From: Thermodesulfovibrio yellowstonii DSM 11347
Lineage (GTDB): Bacteria > Nitrospirota > Thermodesulfovibrionia > Thermodesulfovibrionales > Thermodesulfovibrionaceae
NCBI RefSeq assembly: GCF_000020985.1
Contig: NC_011296.1
Span: 1,168,001 to 1,232,000 of the forward strand
DNA: 64,000 nucleotides
Direction of reading: 5' to 3'
The notes beneath the pieces are model-generated. The model did not search any database. It was not told the origin of the DNA and worked only from the letters and a program-made list of their open reading frames with translations. The position numbers were made by a program, and so were the translations under genes. Below, one piece after another: positions 18,043-26,996 of the stretch. Positions within the stretch are counted from its first letter, which is position 1. Each line of letters begins with the position of its first letter.

Positions 18043-18825
18043 GAGATTCTGAGGGGTCATTGAGACCCCTCAGAATGACAAAAAGAGAATCCTTCCGTCT
18101 TCTTTTGTCATCCTGTTAATGCCCCTCCCGCGCATTATTCTGAGTGCATCCAATTTCCTATTATTCCGCCTGTTCCTGTTATTCCGAGGAACCCTTTTTC
18201 TGTCATTGCAAAGAGCGTTCCCTTTTCTGTCATTCCAAGGATTGTTTTTTCTTGTCATTCCGAACGGAGTGAGGAATCTCCTCCTCTATGTCTCTATAAT
18301 TCAACAAAGTGTATTCAAAAGGATACATTCAACCAGAACAAAAATCCTTAAAATTCAATACTCGCCCTCTGGCAGAAAAATTGCATAGTACATTAATGTT
18401 GTTCTTTAACAGTTTTTTCTGTCATTCCGAGGCACGAAGTGCCGAGGAATCTCCTCCCTCTGAGCAGAAGAGACTCCTCGCTATCGCTCGGAGTGACAAA
18501 ATGCGCTGTCATTCCGAGGAGCGACAGCGACGAGGAATCCCCTCTTGACAGGGGAGGAGAAGTGTGATAAACTATTCAAAAACTTACTCAAAAAGGAGGT
18601 GAGAGGTAAACACGGTGCAAGCAGTAGGGAGACTCTTCGGGACGATGTCCCTCAGAGTGACAGAAAATAGAGTAATTCCGAAATGAGTTACCTATCCTGT
18701 CATTCCGAGGAACGACGAGGAATCTCCTGCAGGAGTCATCCCGAGCGATAGCGAGGGAACTCCTAAGCGTCCTTGTGAGACGATAGGCAGTTTGTCATTC
18801 CTAGGGCTTTAGCCCGAGGAATCTC
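18043..18825. repeat. Palindromic repeat cluster B
   Basis: An 870-bp gene-free region (18012-18880) packed with 30-38-bp palindromes of form TGTCATTCCGAGG-N-CGAGGAATCTC in both orientations. Clear copies lie at 18043-18080, 18253-18280, 18420-18453, 18470-18498, 18507-18540, 18629-18662, 18698-18727, 18734-18763 and 18793-18825; weaker ones lie in 18110-18250. The inner parts vary but remain self-complementary (for example GGCACGAAGTGCC). Spacing is irregular, so this is not CRISPR. Open frames here are repeat translations. Confidence 0.9.
18606..18619 (+). repeat. Left arm of inverted repeat flanking the porin
   Basis: GTAAACACGGTGCA lies upstream of the porin gene. The reverse complement, TGCACCGTGTTTGC, lies downstream at 20410-20423. 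They match over 12-13 bp and are 1.8 kb apart. Confidence 0.55.
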
Positions 18826-18834
18826 TTGTCTTAC

Positions 18835-18851
18835 CACCGTCTTTGACGGTG
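18835..18851 (+). promoter_or_regulatory. 5' UTR hairpin before porin
   Basis: CACCGTC-TTT-GACGGTG forms a perfect 7-bp stem with a 3-nt loop, ending 18 nt before the GGAGG that precedes GTG 18881. It could protect a long-lived porin mRNA or control its translation; there is no U-tract, so it is not a terminator. Confidence 0.45.
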
Positions 18852-18880
18852 TAACTGAACTAACCGATGGAGGTTAGGAA

Positions 18881-20344
18881 GTGAAAAAATATGCAAGTAT
18901 TTTAGCTGTATTGGTTCTTATTCTTGGCTTTGCAGCCATTTCTTACTCTGCACCAGCAGAAATTCCCTCAGACACAACAGCAGTAATCGCAAAAGGCAAA
19001 ACCCAGATAACCCTCGGCGGTGAGTTGAGATTCAGAGGAATGTATGGAAGCAATTTAGCAGTTGTTGATGACAAAGAGGCAAAAGAAGGGACAGGTACAA
19101 AGAATGGTGTTGAAACAGGCAACACTTCTTACTATGATTACCGCGTAAGACTCAATCTTGAAGCAAAGGTATCTCCTAATACAACAGGATATGTAGAAAT
19201 TGAAAGTAACAGAACATCAGATAACAAGAGTGAAAATGTTAATTGGGGTTCTGGAGCTAATGGACCAAGGGGTGTTTATGGTGTTGGTAACTGGCATGAT
19301 GAAAGCAATCTCTACATTCGTCAGGCATGGATTCAGTATCAGGGTAGTGGACTTCTTGGTGTTCCAGCCGGTGTAAAGGTCGGAAAACAGCTCATTAAGC
19401 TTGGTTATGGACTCTTCTTTGACCACACCTACTATGGTGACGACGCTATTCTTGCATTCGTTCAGCCAGTAAAAGAGCTCACCATTGCCGCTCACACAAT
19501 AAAATTTAAAGAAGGAACAATCAACTATAATGATGATGCCACTGCATATGGAATTCTTGCAGCCTATGCAGGAAAAGGCTGGGGCTTAAGCGCTGATATT
19601 ACCTACATTGATCATCAACAGTACGGAAATACTCTTAGTTCTCCGAGTGATAATACCCCACTTCATCTATGGAATTTTGGTTTAAGAGGAAACTATGATG
19701 ATATTGCAGGAACAGGTCTTGGCTTCAGAGCAGATGTTGAGTTTCAGACCGGTAAAGTTGATTATCCTACAGTAGATGATACAAAACTCAAAGGCTGGGC
19801 AGCATTAGCAGGTCTTGACTACAAATTCAAGAGTATTCCATTAACTCTTACAGCTGAGTACGCAATTGGTAGTGGTGATAAGAAGGAAGGTAGCAATGAT
19901 AATAAAAATCAAGCATTCATCACAGCACTCGGACCAGAACAGCACTACACATTTGTTTACGAATATTTAACTCCATCAGCATGTAATTTTGGTTCTTCTT
20001 ATAGTAAGTTAAATGGTCTCTGCAATACTCAGTATGTAAAACTTGGCGGTGCCTATGACATTACAAAGGACCTCAAAGCTGAGCTTTATGGTTACTGGTT
20101 AAGAGCTCATAAGGCAGTTGCTATCAATGGAGCAACTGACGCAAGTGGTAACGCTCTTACAGACAAAGATCTTGGCTGGGAAGTTGATGCAAAGGTAACC
20201 TATAAGATTGACAAAGGTCTCACTTACTGGGTAGAAGGTGGATACTTCTGGGCTGGTGATGCTTACAAGCTCGGCACAGGTGGAAACAACAGAGACGCTG
20301 ATGATGCCTGGGCAGTAAGACACGGTATCCAGCTCAACTTCTAA
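18881..20344 (+). CDS. Outer-membrane porin-like beta-barrel protein
   Basis: 487 aa with a clear Sec signal peptide (MKKYASILAVLVLILGFAA, cleavage near SYSA-PAEI). The mature part has alternating strands and aromatic girdles (LGGELRFRGMY; YDYRVRLNLEAKV; GWGLSADITYID) and ends in phenylalanine (VRHGIQLNF), the outer-membrane barrel signature. Best fit is an alginate-export/porin type channel; the substrate is unknown. GTG start with GGAGG 6 nt upstream. Codon use looks more optimised than in its neighbours, suggesting high expression. It is flanked by repeats and by inverted 12-13-mers. Confidence 0.8.
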   Translation: MKKYASILAVLVLILGFAAISYSAPAEIPSDTTAVIAKGKTQITLGGELRFRGMYGSNLAVVDDKEAKEGTGTKNGVETGNTSYYDYRVRLNLEAKVSPNTTGYVEIESNRTSDNKSENVNWGSGANGPRGVYGVGNWHDESNLYIRQAWIQYQGSGLLGVPAGVKVGKQLIKLGYGLFFDHTYYGDDAILAFVQPVKELTIAAHTIKFKEGTINYNDDATAYGILAAYAGKGWGLSADITYIDHQQYGNTLSSPSDNTPLHLWNFGLRGNYDDIAGTGLGFRADVEFQTGKVDYPTVDDTKLKGWAALAGLDYKFKSIPLTLTAEYAIGSGDKKEGSNDNKNQAFITALGPEQHYTFVYEYLTPSACNFGSSYSKLNGLCNTQYVKLGGAYDITKDLKAELYGYWLRAHKAVAINGATDASGNALTDKDLGWEVDAKVTYKIDKGLTYWVEGGYFWAGDAYKLGTGGNNRDADDAWAVRHGIQLNF

Positions 20345-20346
20345 TT

Positions 20347-20376
20347 GACTTAAAGAGGGGCTTCCCTCTTTAAGTC
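20347..20376 (+). terminator. Strong hairpin after porin
   Basis: GACTTAAAGAGGG-GCTT-CCCTCTTTAAGTC, a perfect 13-bp stem just after the porin stop. No U-tract follows, so it may protect the 3' end while termination occurs at the next hairpin. Confidence 0.6.
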
Positions 20377-20403
20377 ATCCCGAGGCGTAAGCCGAGGGAT
20401 CTC
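20372..20403. repeat. Palindromic repeat copy after porin
   Basis: AGTCATCCCGAGGCGTAAGC followed by CGAGGGATCTC, matching the cluster B consensus. Its first bases overlap the hairpin above. Confidence 0.8.
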
Positions 20404-20409
20404 AAACAC

Positions 20410-20423
20410 TGCACCGTGTTTGC
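20410..20423 (-). repeat. Right arm of inverted repeat flanking the porin
   Basis: TGCACCGTGTTTGC, complementary to 18606-18619 (12-13 bp). Confidence 0.55.
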
Positions 20424-20430
20424 CAACCAT

Positions 20431-20459
20431 AAAGGCGGGGAATTCACCCCGCCTTTTTT
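20431..20459 (+). terminator. Rho-independent terminator of porin
   Basis: AAAGGCGGGG-AATTCA-CCCCGCCTTTTTT: a 10-bp GC-rich stem followed by a T-run, about 90 bp after the porin stop. Confidence 0.88.
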
Positions 20460-20499
20460 ATTTGCTCTTTTTCCTTTTTCATTCCAGTCACTTATTTTT

Positions 20500-20524
20500 T
20501 GTCATTCCGAGGGGCTCAATGCCC
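20500..20524. repeat. Palindromic repeat truncated by IS element
   Basis: TGTCATTCCGAGGGGCTCAA then TGCCC is the left half of a standard repeat. The right half (expected GAGGAATCTC-like end) is missing, because the IS3-family end starts at 20525. Confidence 0.7.
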
Positions 20525-20577
20525 TGTACTGCACCCCATTTTTGAGGACACTTTTTAGTCTTCCAATTTATAGAGCC

Positions 20578-21438
20578 TCATGCAACATTTCTCTGCTGCT
20601 CCCTGTAGTATTTTAACTCATACTCCTCTGGTGATAAATATCCTAAAGCACTGTGCACATAAAGCCTGTTGTAACAATTCTTTATCCAATACTTTATTAT
20701 TTTTCTTGCTTAATCAAGGCTTCTAAACTCATTTAGCCATATCAATTCCTCTTTTATCGTCCTTATTACCCTCTCAGTGTCAGCATTCCCTTTAGGATTG
20801 TCATAAGATGTAAATATTTGCTCTATTCCAAGCACTGCCATTTCCTTCATAAATGCTCGGCTTGTTGGTTGACTGCCATTATCACTAACAAGCTTTAATC
20901 CTCTGCTTCTTACCCCGTCTTGAAATTCAGCCTGTAATGCCTTATCCAATGCAGCCATCCATTCAGCCGTCCTTCCCCTTAATGATACTTCCCAACCCAC
21001 TATTTTCTTCGTATACCAGTCAAGCACCACTACTAAATATGCCCGTCCAATACAAGGTATCATAAATTTGGTCATGTCAATTCCCCAGATTTCTTTCGGT
21101 CTTTGAGCTCTGGGCTTTCTTCCCTCAGATTTCCTTTTAGCTTTATGAACTGTCTGGCTTGCAAGTAATCCATGCTCCTTCATTATCTTGCTTACTGTCT
21201 TATGATTAATCAGAACTCCTTCCCTGTGCCTTAACCATGCTGTCACTCTCCTGTATCCCCAAAATGGATGCTCACTTTTTATAGCTTTTATTTCCTCTAA
21301 TATCTCTAACTCATTTATTTTATTAGATTTTTCAATCTCTCTGAGATTAATAAAACTATAATACCTGCTTCTTGATAATCCCGATGCTTTACAAGACTCT
21401 TTCACTGTATAGCCTTCTTTGAGTAATTGCTTAACCAA
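20578..21438 (-). pseudogene. IS3 transposase OrfB with nonsense mutation
   Basis: DDE integrase-core protein. Catalytic D in WGIDMTKF, D in LVSDNGSQPTSR and E in NADTERVIRTIKEE. TAA at 20712-20710 interrupts after FRSLD, but the frame continues with ARKIIKYWIKNCYNRLYVHS and the family ending to TGA 20580-20578 (43 codons). The lost tail makes the transposase probably inactive. It is normally expressed by -1 frameshift from orfA: the OrfB frame is open upstream of its ATG to the A8 run at 21467-21474. Confidence 0.88.
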
Positions 21439-21440
21439 TT

Positions 21441-21728
21441 CTATTTTCTCCCTAACAGTTCTTCTGTTTTTTTTAATATCTCTATCTGGATTGCCTGTTT
21501 CCCTATGATTCTCTGAAGCTTGTCTATCTCTGCTCTGTAAATGCTTTCATCAGCACTACCACTGTTAAGAGCTTTTTTTCCACCTTCCAAAAATTTGTCT
21601 CTCCAGCGATAATAAAGTCCTTGACTTATTTTGTGCTCCATGCAGATGTCAGCTACAGATTTGACTCCTTTAATTCCTTCCAAAACTATCGCCATTTTTT
21701 CTTCTGCTGTCCACTTCCTTTGTTTCAT
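21441..21728 (-). CDS. IS3 transposase OrfA
   Basis: 95 aa: helix-turn-helix (VADICMEHKISQGLYYRWRD) and a C-terminal leucine-zipper-like coiled coil, typical of IS3 OrfA. Near its end an A8 run (minus strand, 21474-21467) is the likely -1 slippage site giving an OrfAB fusion. It binds the element ends. It remains intact but cannot transpose without a full OrfB. Confidence 0.88.
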   Translation of the reverse strand: MKQRKWTAEEKMAIVLEGIKGVKSVADICMEHKISQGLYYRWRDKFLEGGKKALNSGSADESIYRAEIDKLQRIIGKQAIQIEILKKTEELLGRK

Positions 21729-21824
21729 TTATACTGCCCCCCTATAAAGTCTTTTCTTTCTGCTTATGCAGAAAGTTTAACCTCTACTAATTGACCGTGT
21801 CCACTTTTGAAGGGGTTCAGTATA

Positions 21825-22381
21825 TGTAATTCAGCATAGACCCACCCAGAGGCATCATCAACCATCGCTACAAGCCACCAAGGCTCACTTACTCCCTCAA
21901 TCCAACGGTGTTGTGATGAATCCATCTGGACAAGCATTCCCTCTCTTGGCATCCTTCTACGTCTCCTGTACATCCTCTTTCTCTTGTTCTCTTCATGTAA
22001 TCCTGCATCAATCAGTATCTTCCTTACTGTCTCATAACTTAGGTCAATTTCATGATTCTCCTTAAGTTTATCCTTAAAGTGGAGTATGTTAAAGTCCCAA
22101 TAGAGTTTCTCTCTCAAATTCAGAATACTTTGTCTTAGTTCCCCAGTAACTTTAAGAGCATTTGCATGAGGAGTACTCTTACGAAATAGTCCTTCAAATC
22201 CTTCATTCTGAAATCTCTCCTTCAATCTCAAACATTGTCTGTAACTAAGTCCAAGAATCTCTGATGCTTGCCTAAGAGTGATACAGCCTCTTAGAGCTTG
22301 AGTTAAAACTTCATATCTTTTCAACTCTTCCTCCGAGATTAAATAATACTTTTTCACTTTTTCTTCCTCCTTTAGTGTCAA
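21825..22381 (-). pseudogene. Truncated ISNCY-like transposase
   Basis: N-terminal helix-turn-helix (LRQASEILGLSYRQCLRLKE, residues ~36-55), an Arg-rich stretch, then the start of a DDE domain (VQMDSSQHRWIEG; MVDDASGWVYAE). The native sequence ends at the IS3 boundary; the open frame runs on 20 codons into the IS (to 21764). The rest of the gene is not found beyond the IS, so it was deleted. The family is related to ISNCY/IS481 transposases. Function is lost. Confidence 0.8.
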
Positions 22382-22408
22382 ATCCTAAAAGAGGAAGAAT
22401 AACACTAA

Positions 22409-22446
22409 TGTGACATTTTAATTTAGTAATAACGTGTGACATTTTA
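22409..22446 (+). repeat. Direct repeats at the end of the ISNCY-like element
   Basis: TGTGACATTTTA occurs at 22409-22420 and 22435-22446, 26 bp apart, just upstream of the truncated transposase start. They are probably the transposase-binding end of the element; a partner end is absent. Confidence 0.5.
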
Positions 22447-22517
22447 TTATTGTAACCACAATGACAGAGAAAAAGGTTGACAAAATAAAGAGAAAACAGT
22501 TATATTGCAAAAGTTTT

Positions 22518-22589
22518 AGGCGCGTAGCTCAGTGGGAGAGCGCTTCCTTGACGCGGAAGAGGTCGTGGGTTCGATCCCCTCCGCGCCTA
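22518..22589 (+). tRNA. tRNA-Val(GAC)
   Basis: Cloverleaf of 72 nt: acceptor AGGCGCG/CGCGCCT, anticodon stem CTTCC/GGAAG with loop TTGACGC (anticodon GAC), and T-loop TTCGATC. Discriminator A at 22589. CCA is not encoded. One mismatch (T-T) occurs in the T stem. The gene lies next to the ISNCY-like element end, a common insertion target. Confidence 0.92.
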
Positions 22590-22701
22590 CTCAGTAAAAT
22601 AAAAGCTTCCTCTGTTCTCTCAGAATTTAACAGCTTTTATGTGCAAAAATTGAAATCCTCTCCAAGTTTACAAATTGAGAAATTTCAATGGTATATCGGA
22701 T

Positions 22702-22806
22702 GAGATTCCTCACTTTGTTCGGAATGACACCCCCTTTCTGTAACCCAAAACAATAGCAAGGGGGACTACTAAAAGGAGTAAATTCCTCGCTGCATATTGG
22801 AATGAG
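22702..22806. repeat. Palindromic repeat cluster C
   Basis: GAGATTCCTCACTTTGTTCG ending ATGACA (22702-22729) is a clear copy. Weaker copies lie at 22738-22768 and 22781-22806. The rest of 22590-22967 contains no gene; a Shine-Dalgarno site GAAAGGAGAAG precedes the next CDS. Confidence 0.7.
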
Positions 22807-22967
22807 AAGAAAGGCGTCGCCCCGTATTACATAGCAATATCACTGCTCTCTGAACTATTCACCCCTGAAAATTTTAAACACACCTTTAGCATATTGAACC
22901 ACAAAAGAATTTGCTTAAAATTTTTGTTTAATGTTAAATTAAAGAAATTTTTGAAAGGAGAAGAAGC

Positions 22968-23846
22968 ATGAAGTATTTAAAAATTTTTGTTATCTTTACA
23001 ATTTTTTCACTTTTTTTTGCATGCAGTAAAAGTGATGAAGTAGTTGTAAAAGCAGGCTCATCAAAACTTACAAAAAAAGAACTTCAGGAAGATATTAAAA
23101 GTCTTCCACCACAGACAAAAGCATTTCTTGCCTCACCTGAAGGCGTTAATCGTCTGAAAGACGAACTGATTAAAAGAGAAGTTTTATATGAAGAAGCAAA
23201 GAAAAAAAATCTGGCCAAATCAGAAGAATTTAAAAGAAGAATGGAAGAATTCAAAAAGATTACATTAATCAATATGTTACTTGAGCAGGAAATTAAAACA
23301 CTCCAGCAGGTCACTGAACAGGATGCTAAGGAATACTATGAAAAAAATAAAGACATGTTTATTAAGCCGGTTGAAGTCAGATTAAGTCAAATTGTAGTAA
23401 AAAATGAAGATGAAGCTAAGAAAGTTTATGAAAGAATAGATAAAGGTGAAGAATTTAGCAAAATAGCAAAAGAACTTTCAAGAGATGAGAAAACAAAAGC
23501 ATCTGGTGGAGATATTGGATTTTTTAAAAAAGGTCAACTTAATCCCCAGATTGAAAATGTTGCATTCAGCCTAAGAAAAGGACAGGTCAGCATGCCTCTT
23601 ACTTTCAAGGGAGAGCTTTATATTTTTAAAATTACAGATGTCAAGGGTAATCCAATTGATTTTGAACAAATAAAAGGACAACTCATTGAACAACTTAAAG
23701 CAAAAAAACAGCAGGATTGGTTTAACACTTATATTGATGATTTGAAAAAGAAACATAAAGTAGAGATTAATGAAAAAGCTTTACAAGAAATACTTAATCA
23801 GTCCTTAATTGGAGGGAAATCTATACAACCACAGCAAAATAAATAA
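22968..23846 (+). CDS. Parvulin-type peptidyl-prolyl isomerase lipoprotein
   Basis: 292 aa with lipoprotein signal (MKYLKIFVIFTIFSLFFAC, lipobox FFAC, Cys 19). A SurA_N-like helical region (about 35-115) is followed by a PpiC parvulin domain (about 130-225: VRLSQIVV; ASGGDIGFFKKGQL; LRKGQVSMPL). It assists folding of outer-membrane proteins in the periplasm. GAAAGGAG gives a good Shine-Dalgarno site. It is convergent with mnmE with no bases between the stops. Confidence 0.88.
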   Translation: MKYLKIFVIFTIFSLFFACSKSDEVVVKAGSSKLTKKELQEDIKSLPPQTKAFLASPEGVNRLKDELIKREVLYEEAKKKNLAKSEEFKRRMEEFKKITLINMLLEQEIKTLQQVTEQDAKEYYEKNKDMFIKPVEVRLSQIVVKNEDEAKKVYERIDKGEEFSKIAKELSRDEKTKASGGDIGFFKKGQLNPQIENVAFSLRKGQVSMPLTFKGELYIFKITDVKGNPIDFEQIKGQLIEQLKAKKQQDWFNTYIDDLKKKHKVEINEKALQEILNQSLIGGKSIQPQQNK

Positions 23847-25229
23847 TTATTTTCCAATGCAAAACTCACTAAAAATTAAATTTAGAATTTCTTCAGTAGT
23901 AACAACTCCAATAATCTGACCCAGAAAGCCAAGAGCCTCTCTGAGAAACATAGCAGTAATCTCAAGAGGCTCTTTATTTTTAAAACTTTGAAATGCGTTT
24001 TCTAAAGCATTCAATGCACTATCAAGGGCTAATTTGTGCCTTAGTTTTGTTACCACTAATCCCTCTTGCTCATACTTGCCTGAAATGGTTGTCTTAAAAA
24101 TAAGCTCTTTTAATTCTTCTATTCCTTCTCCTTTTAAAGCAGAAATTTCCACAGTTGGCTTATTTTTAAGAAAATCAGGCAATTGAAACTCTTTGTTTTT
24201 TATGTCTTTTTTGTTTATTACAACAATTAATCTTTTTTGAGTAATCCTGCTTATTATCTCTTCATCAAGACTATCAATAGGTCTACTTGCATCAAGAACA
24301 AGCAAAACAAGCTCAGCTAACTCAACGGCTCTTAATGTTCTTTTAATTCCTTCAGCCTCTACAAGGTCATGAGCTTGCCTTATACCTGCTGTATCAACAA
24401 TCTTGAGCGGCATTCCTTTAATATTCACATATTCTTCAATAATATCCCTCGTTGTTCCAGGAACCTCTGTCACAATTGCTCTGTCTTTCATTAAAAGAGC
24501 ATTTAAAAGCGATGATTTACCAACATTGGGTTTCCCAACAATTGCAGTTGTAAGTCCTTCTCTATAAATCTTACCTTCTTCATATCCTTCAATAAGTTTT
24601 TTTATCTCATCTTTTATATGGGTTATTTCCTTTATAATTTCTTCTTCTGTGAATCCATCAATATCTTCTTCCGGAAAATCAATGTATGCTTCAATATGCG
24701 CACAAACTCTCATGAGAGCATCTCTCAACTCATTTATTTTTATTGAAAGTCTTCCACTAAGATGTTCCAGTGCAATCTTTTGTGCCTGTTCAGTTTTAGC
24801 TCTAATGAGGTCAATCACAGATTCAGCCTGACTTAAATCTATTCTGCCTCTTAAAAAAGCTCGTTTTGTAAATTCACCTGGTTCAGCAAGTCTTGCACCT
24901 TCATATAAAACTATGTCAAGAATTCTTTTTAATGTAATATATCCTGCATGACAGTTTATCTCTACAATATCTTCTCTTGTGTAAGTATTTGGGGCTCGCA
25001 TAACAGTAACCAGTACTTCATCAACTCTTTCTTGGGTAGAAGGATCAATTATGAAACCGTAATGAATTGTATGTGTTTTTACATTTTGCAAATTGATTCC
25101 TTTAGGAGAATGAAAAATTTTGCTTGCAATTGAAATAGCCTGTCTGCCACTTATGCGAATTATTCCAATACCTCCTTCTCCTAAAGGAGTGCTTATAGCA
25201 GCAATTGTGTCAAATTCAGATGAGATCAC
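23847..25229 (-). CDS. mnmE: tRNA modification GTPase MnmE
   Basis: 460 aa. N-terminal THF-binding domain (DTIAAISTPLGEGGIGIIR), helical domain, G domain with GKPNVGKSSLLN (P-loop, about 222), DTAGIR (G3) and NKKD (G4), and C-terminal CIGK (catalytic Cys). With MnmG it modifies U34 of tRNAs to xm5U. It overlaps yidC by 4 nt. khpB/jag, often found between yidC and mnmE, is absent. Confidence 0.95.
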   Translation of the reverse strand: MISSEFDTIAAISTPLGEGGIGIIRISGRQAISIASKIFHSPKGINLQNVKTHTIHYGFIIDPSTQERVDEVLVTVMRAPNTYTREDIVEINCHAGYITLKRILDIVLYEGARLAEPGEFTKRAFLRGRIDLSQAESVIDLIRAKTEQAQKIALEHLSGRLSIKINELRDALMRVCAHIEAYIDFPEEDIDGFTEEEIIKEITHIKDEIKKLIEGYEEGKIYREGLTTAIVGKPNVGKSSLLNALLMKDRAIVTEVPGTTRDIIEEYVNIKGMPLKIVDTAGIRQAHDLVEAEGIKRTLRAVELAELVLLVLDASRPIDSLDEEIISRITQKRLIVVINKKDIKNKEFQLPDFLKNKPTVEISALKGEGIEELKELIFKTTISGKYEQEGLVVTKLRHKLALDSALNALENAFQSFKNKEPLEITAMFLREALGFLGQIIGVVTTEEILNLIFSEFCIGK

Positions 25230-26767
25230 ACGGATTTTTTGATTTTTTTATTAATGTAAAACTGTTGAGCAATTCCAAACAAGTTATTTATAAGCCAGTA
25301 AAGAACAAGTCCTGAAGGAAAGCTCAGGAATAAAAATGTAAATACTACTGGCAAAAGTAACATTATCTTTTGCTGCGTAGGATCTGCAGTTGATGGAGTC
25401 ATTTTTTGTTGAATCAACATTGTAGCACCCATAATAATAGGAAGCACATAATAAGGGTCTTTTGCTGAAAGGTCATGTATCCAGAACATAAAAGGTGCTT
25501 GCCTTAATTCTATAGCTATTGTGAGAATCTTATATAAAGCAAAAAATACAGGAATCTGAAGAAGCATTGGGAGACATCCGCTCATTGGATTAATTTTGTA
25601 TTTTTTATAAAGCTCCATCATCTCTTTTTGAAGTCGCTGAGGGTCATTCTTGTATTGTTCTTTTAACTGCATTAATTTTGGTTGAAGTTCGCTAAGTTTT
25701 TGCATTGACTTCTGCCCACGATTCACTATAGGTATAAAAGGAATTCTTACAAGAATTGTAAGTATTATTATTGCTATACCATAATTCCCTATCAAGCTAT
25801 ATAAAAGTTTTAGAAACCAGAAAAGAGGACGAGCAATAATTGAAAAAAATCCAAAATCAACTATATGTTCAAGCCCTACATTAAATTTTTTGAGATAATC
25901 GTACTCCTTTGGAGCGGCAAATACTCTATAGCTATTAATACCATCATTAAATTCTACTCCTGTAAGAGCATCGCCATTATAAGGCAAAACAACAAATTGA
26001 TTTGCCTTGGTTACAGGCACAATAGCTGAAAAGAAGTATTTATCTTCTTGGGCAATCCATTTTACACCTTCTTTGTATGTGTTAGTTTCTTTTATTTTTG
26101 AAGGATTCAACTCAATCCTGTCAGCTTCTTTCAAAATTACAGGTCCCCAGTGAGGTGAGTCTTCTTTTTCAAAAATTCCAAAATCTTTCCCAAGTGTCAC
26201 ATAGTAACTGCCAAAGCCTTTAACTTCCTCCTTTATGTCTATTACATAATCAGTTTTGTTAAAAAAGAACGTTCTTTTTAAAAAAATATTGCTGTCATTA
26301 TAGGTGAATACAACAACCGCCTGATTAGAGTTTTTAAAAGAGACATTTGAATCATCTATATTAAACATGACTTTTGAATAATTGAACTTACCATCTTTTG
26401 AAATTGAAAGTGGAAGAATATCAGATGAAGTTAAAATAATAGGTTTACCACTGTTGTCTTTATATTTCTTAAGTTCTACAGATTTGATGGTTGCGCCCTC
26501 ATTTGAAAGAATTACTTTAAAAACATCATTTTCAATAGAAACTTCTCTATATTTTATATCCTTAGAAATCTGCTTTGGTTCTTCTTTTTTTAAAGGCTCA
26601 GGTTGGACTGATTGAGGAATTTGTTTCTTATCTTCTTTTTTTACTTCCACAGGTTGTTGTTGAACTTCTGAAGGTTTGTAGTACTTTGTATATAAATACT
26701 GACTACCAAATAAAATAGCCATACTTAAAATAACTGCTAAAAATGCTCTTAATCCTGTTTTTTCCAT
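25226..26767 (-). CDS. yidC: Membrane protein insertase YidC
   Basis: 513 aa. N-terminal TM anchor (MEKTGLRAFLAVILSMAILF), a Lys/Glu/Pro-rich linker, a large periplasmic beta domain (about 65-315), then the conserved C-terminal five-TM core (GNYGIAIIILTILVRIPFIP; LQIPVFFALYKIL). It inserts proteins into the inner membrane with or without Sec. It follows yidD by 4 bp and overlaps mnmE. Confidence 0.95.
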   Translation of the reverse strand: MEKTGLRAFLAVILSMAILFGSQYLYTKYYKPSEVQQQPVEVKKEDKKQIPQSVQPEPLKKEEPKQISKDIKYREVSIENDVFKVILSNEGATIKSVELKKYKDNSGKPIILTSSDILPLSISKDGKFNYSKVMFNIDDSNVSFKNSNQAVVVFTYNDSNIFLKRTFFFNKTDYVIDIKEEVKGFGSYYVTLGKDFGIFEKEDSPHWGPVILKEADRIELNPSKIKETNTYKEGVKWIAQEDKYFFSAIVPVTKANQFVVLPYNGDALTGVEFNDGINSYRVFAAPKEYDYLKKFNVGLEHIVDFGFFSIIARPLFWFLKLLYSLIGNYGIAIIILTILVRIPFIPIVNRGQKSMQKLSELQPKLMQLKEQYKNDPQRLQKEMMELYKKYKINPMSGCLPMLLQIPVFFALYKILTIAIELRQAPFMFWIHDLSAKDPYYVLPIIMGATMLIQQKMTPSTADPTQQKIMLLLPVVFTFLFLSFPSGLVLYWLINNLFGIAQQFYINKKIKKSV

Positions 26768-26771
26768 AACC

Positions 26772-26996
26772 TCACCTTAATGGATCATATCCTCCTGGAT
26801 GAAAAGGATGACATTTAAGTATTCGTTTTATTGCAAGAAAAATACCCTTTATCCCATATTTTTTTATAGCTTGTTCAGCATAATCTGAACATGTTGGAAT
26901 AAATCTACATGTAGGAGGCATAAATGGAGAGACAAACCTCCTGTATATTTTTATCAGAATTAATAAAATTTTAGAGATTATGGAGTTAATCTCCAT
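26772..26996 (-). CDS. yidD: Membrane protein insertion efficiency factor YidD
   Basis: 74 aa. The family signature [20 protein letters not shown] followed by [12 protein letters not shown] and ending CHPFHPGG matches YidD, a small membrane-associated helper of YidC. Its start lies inside the 3' end of rpmH (19-nt overlap), so rnpA, normally between rpmH and yidD, is missing. Confidence 0.93.
   Translation of the reverse strand: MEINSIISKILLILIKIYRRFVSPFMPPTCRFIPTCSDYAEQAIKKYGIKGIFLAIKRILKCHPFHPGGYDPLR

Larger units (their letters stand above)
20525..21824 (-). mobile_element. IS3-family insertion sequence, probably inactive
   Basis: A 1.3-kb element with ends TGTACTGCACCCC (20525-20537) and, inverted, TATACTGAACCCC (21824-21812), 11 of 13 matching; inner blocks AGGACAC/TGGACAC also correspond. 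It carries orfA and orfB. No target-site duplication: the left flank is a truncated repeat and the right flank a truncated transposase, so a deletion followed insertion. orfB has an in-frame stop. Confidence 0.85.

Noticed and set aside
18119-18548. Two overlapping open frames in the repeat cluster
   Set aside because: They are translations of the palindromic repeats (for example VIPNGVRNLL) with no ribosome site.
18615-18686. 23-codon frame beginning GTG after AAGGAGGTGAGAGG
   Set aside because: Good ribosome site, but the peptide is made from a repeat copy; more likely a leader or chance.
18043-18825. Possible CRISPR array
   Set aside because: Copies vary in length and orientation with irregular spacing and no cas genes.
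22461-22703. 80-aa open frame on plus containing RVAQWESASLT
   Set aside because: Runs through tRNA-Val; no independent support.
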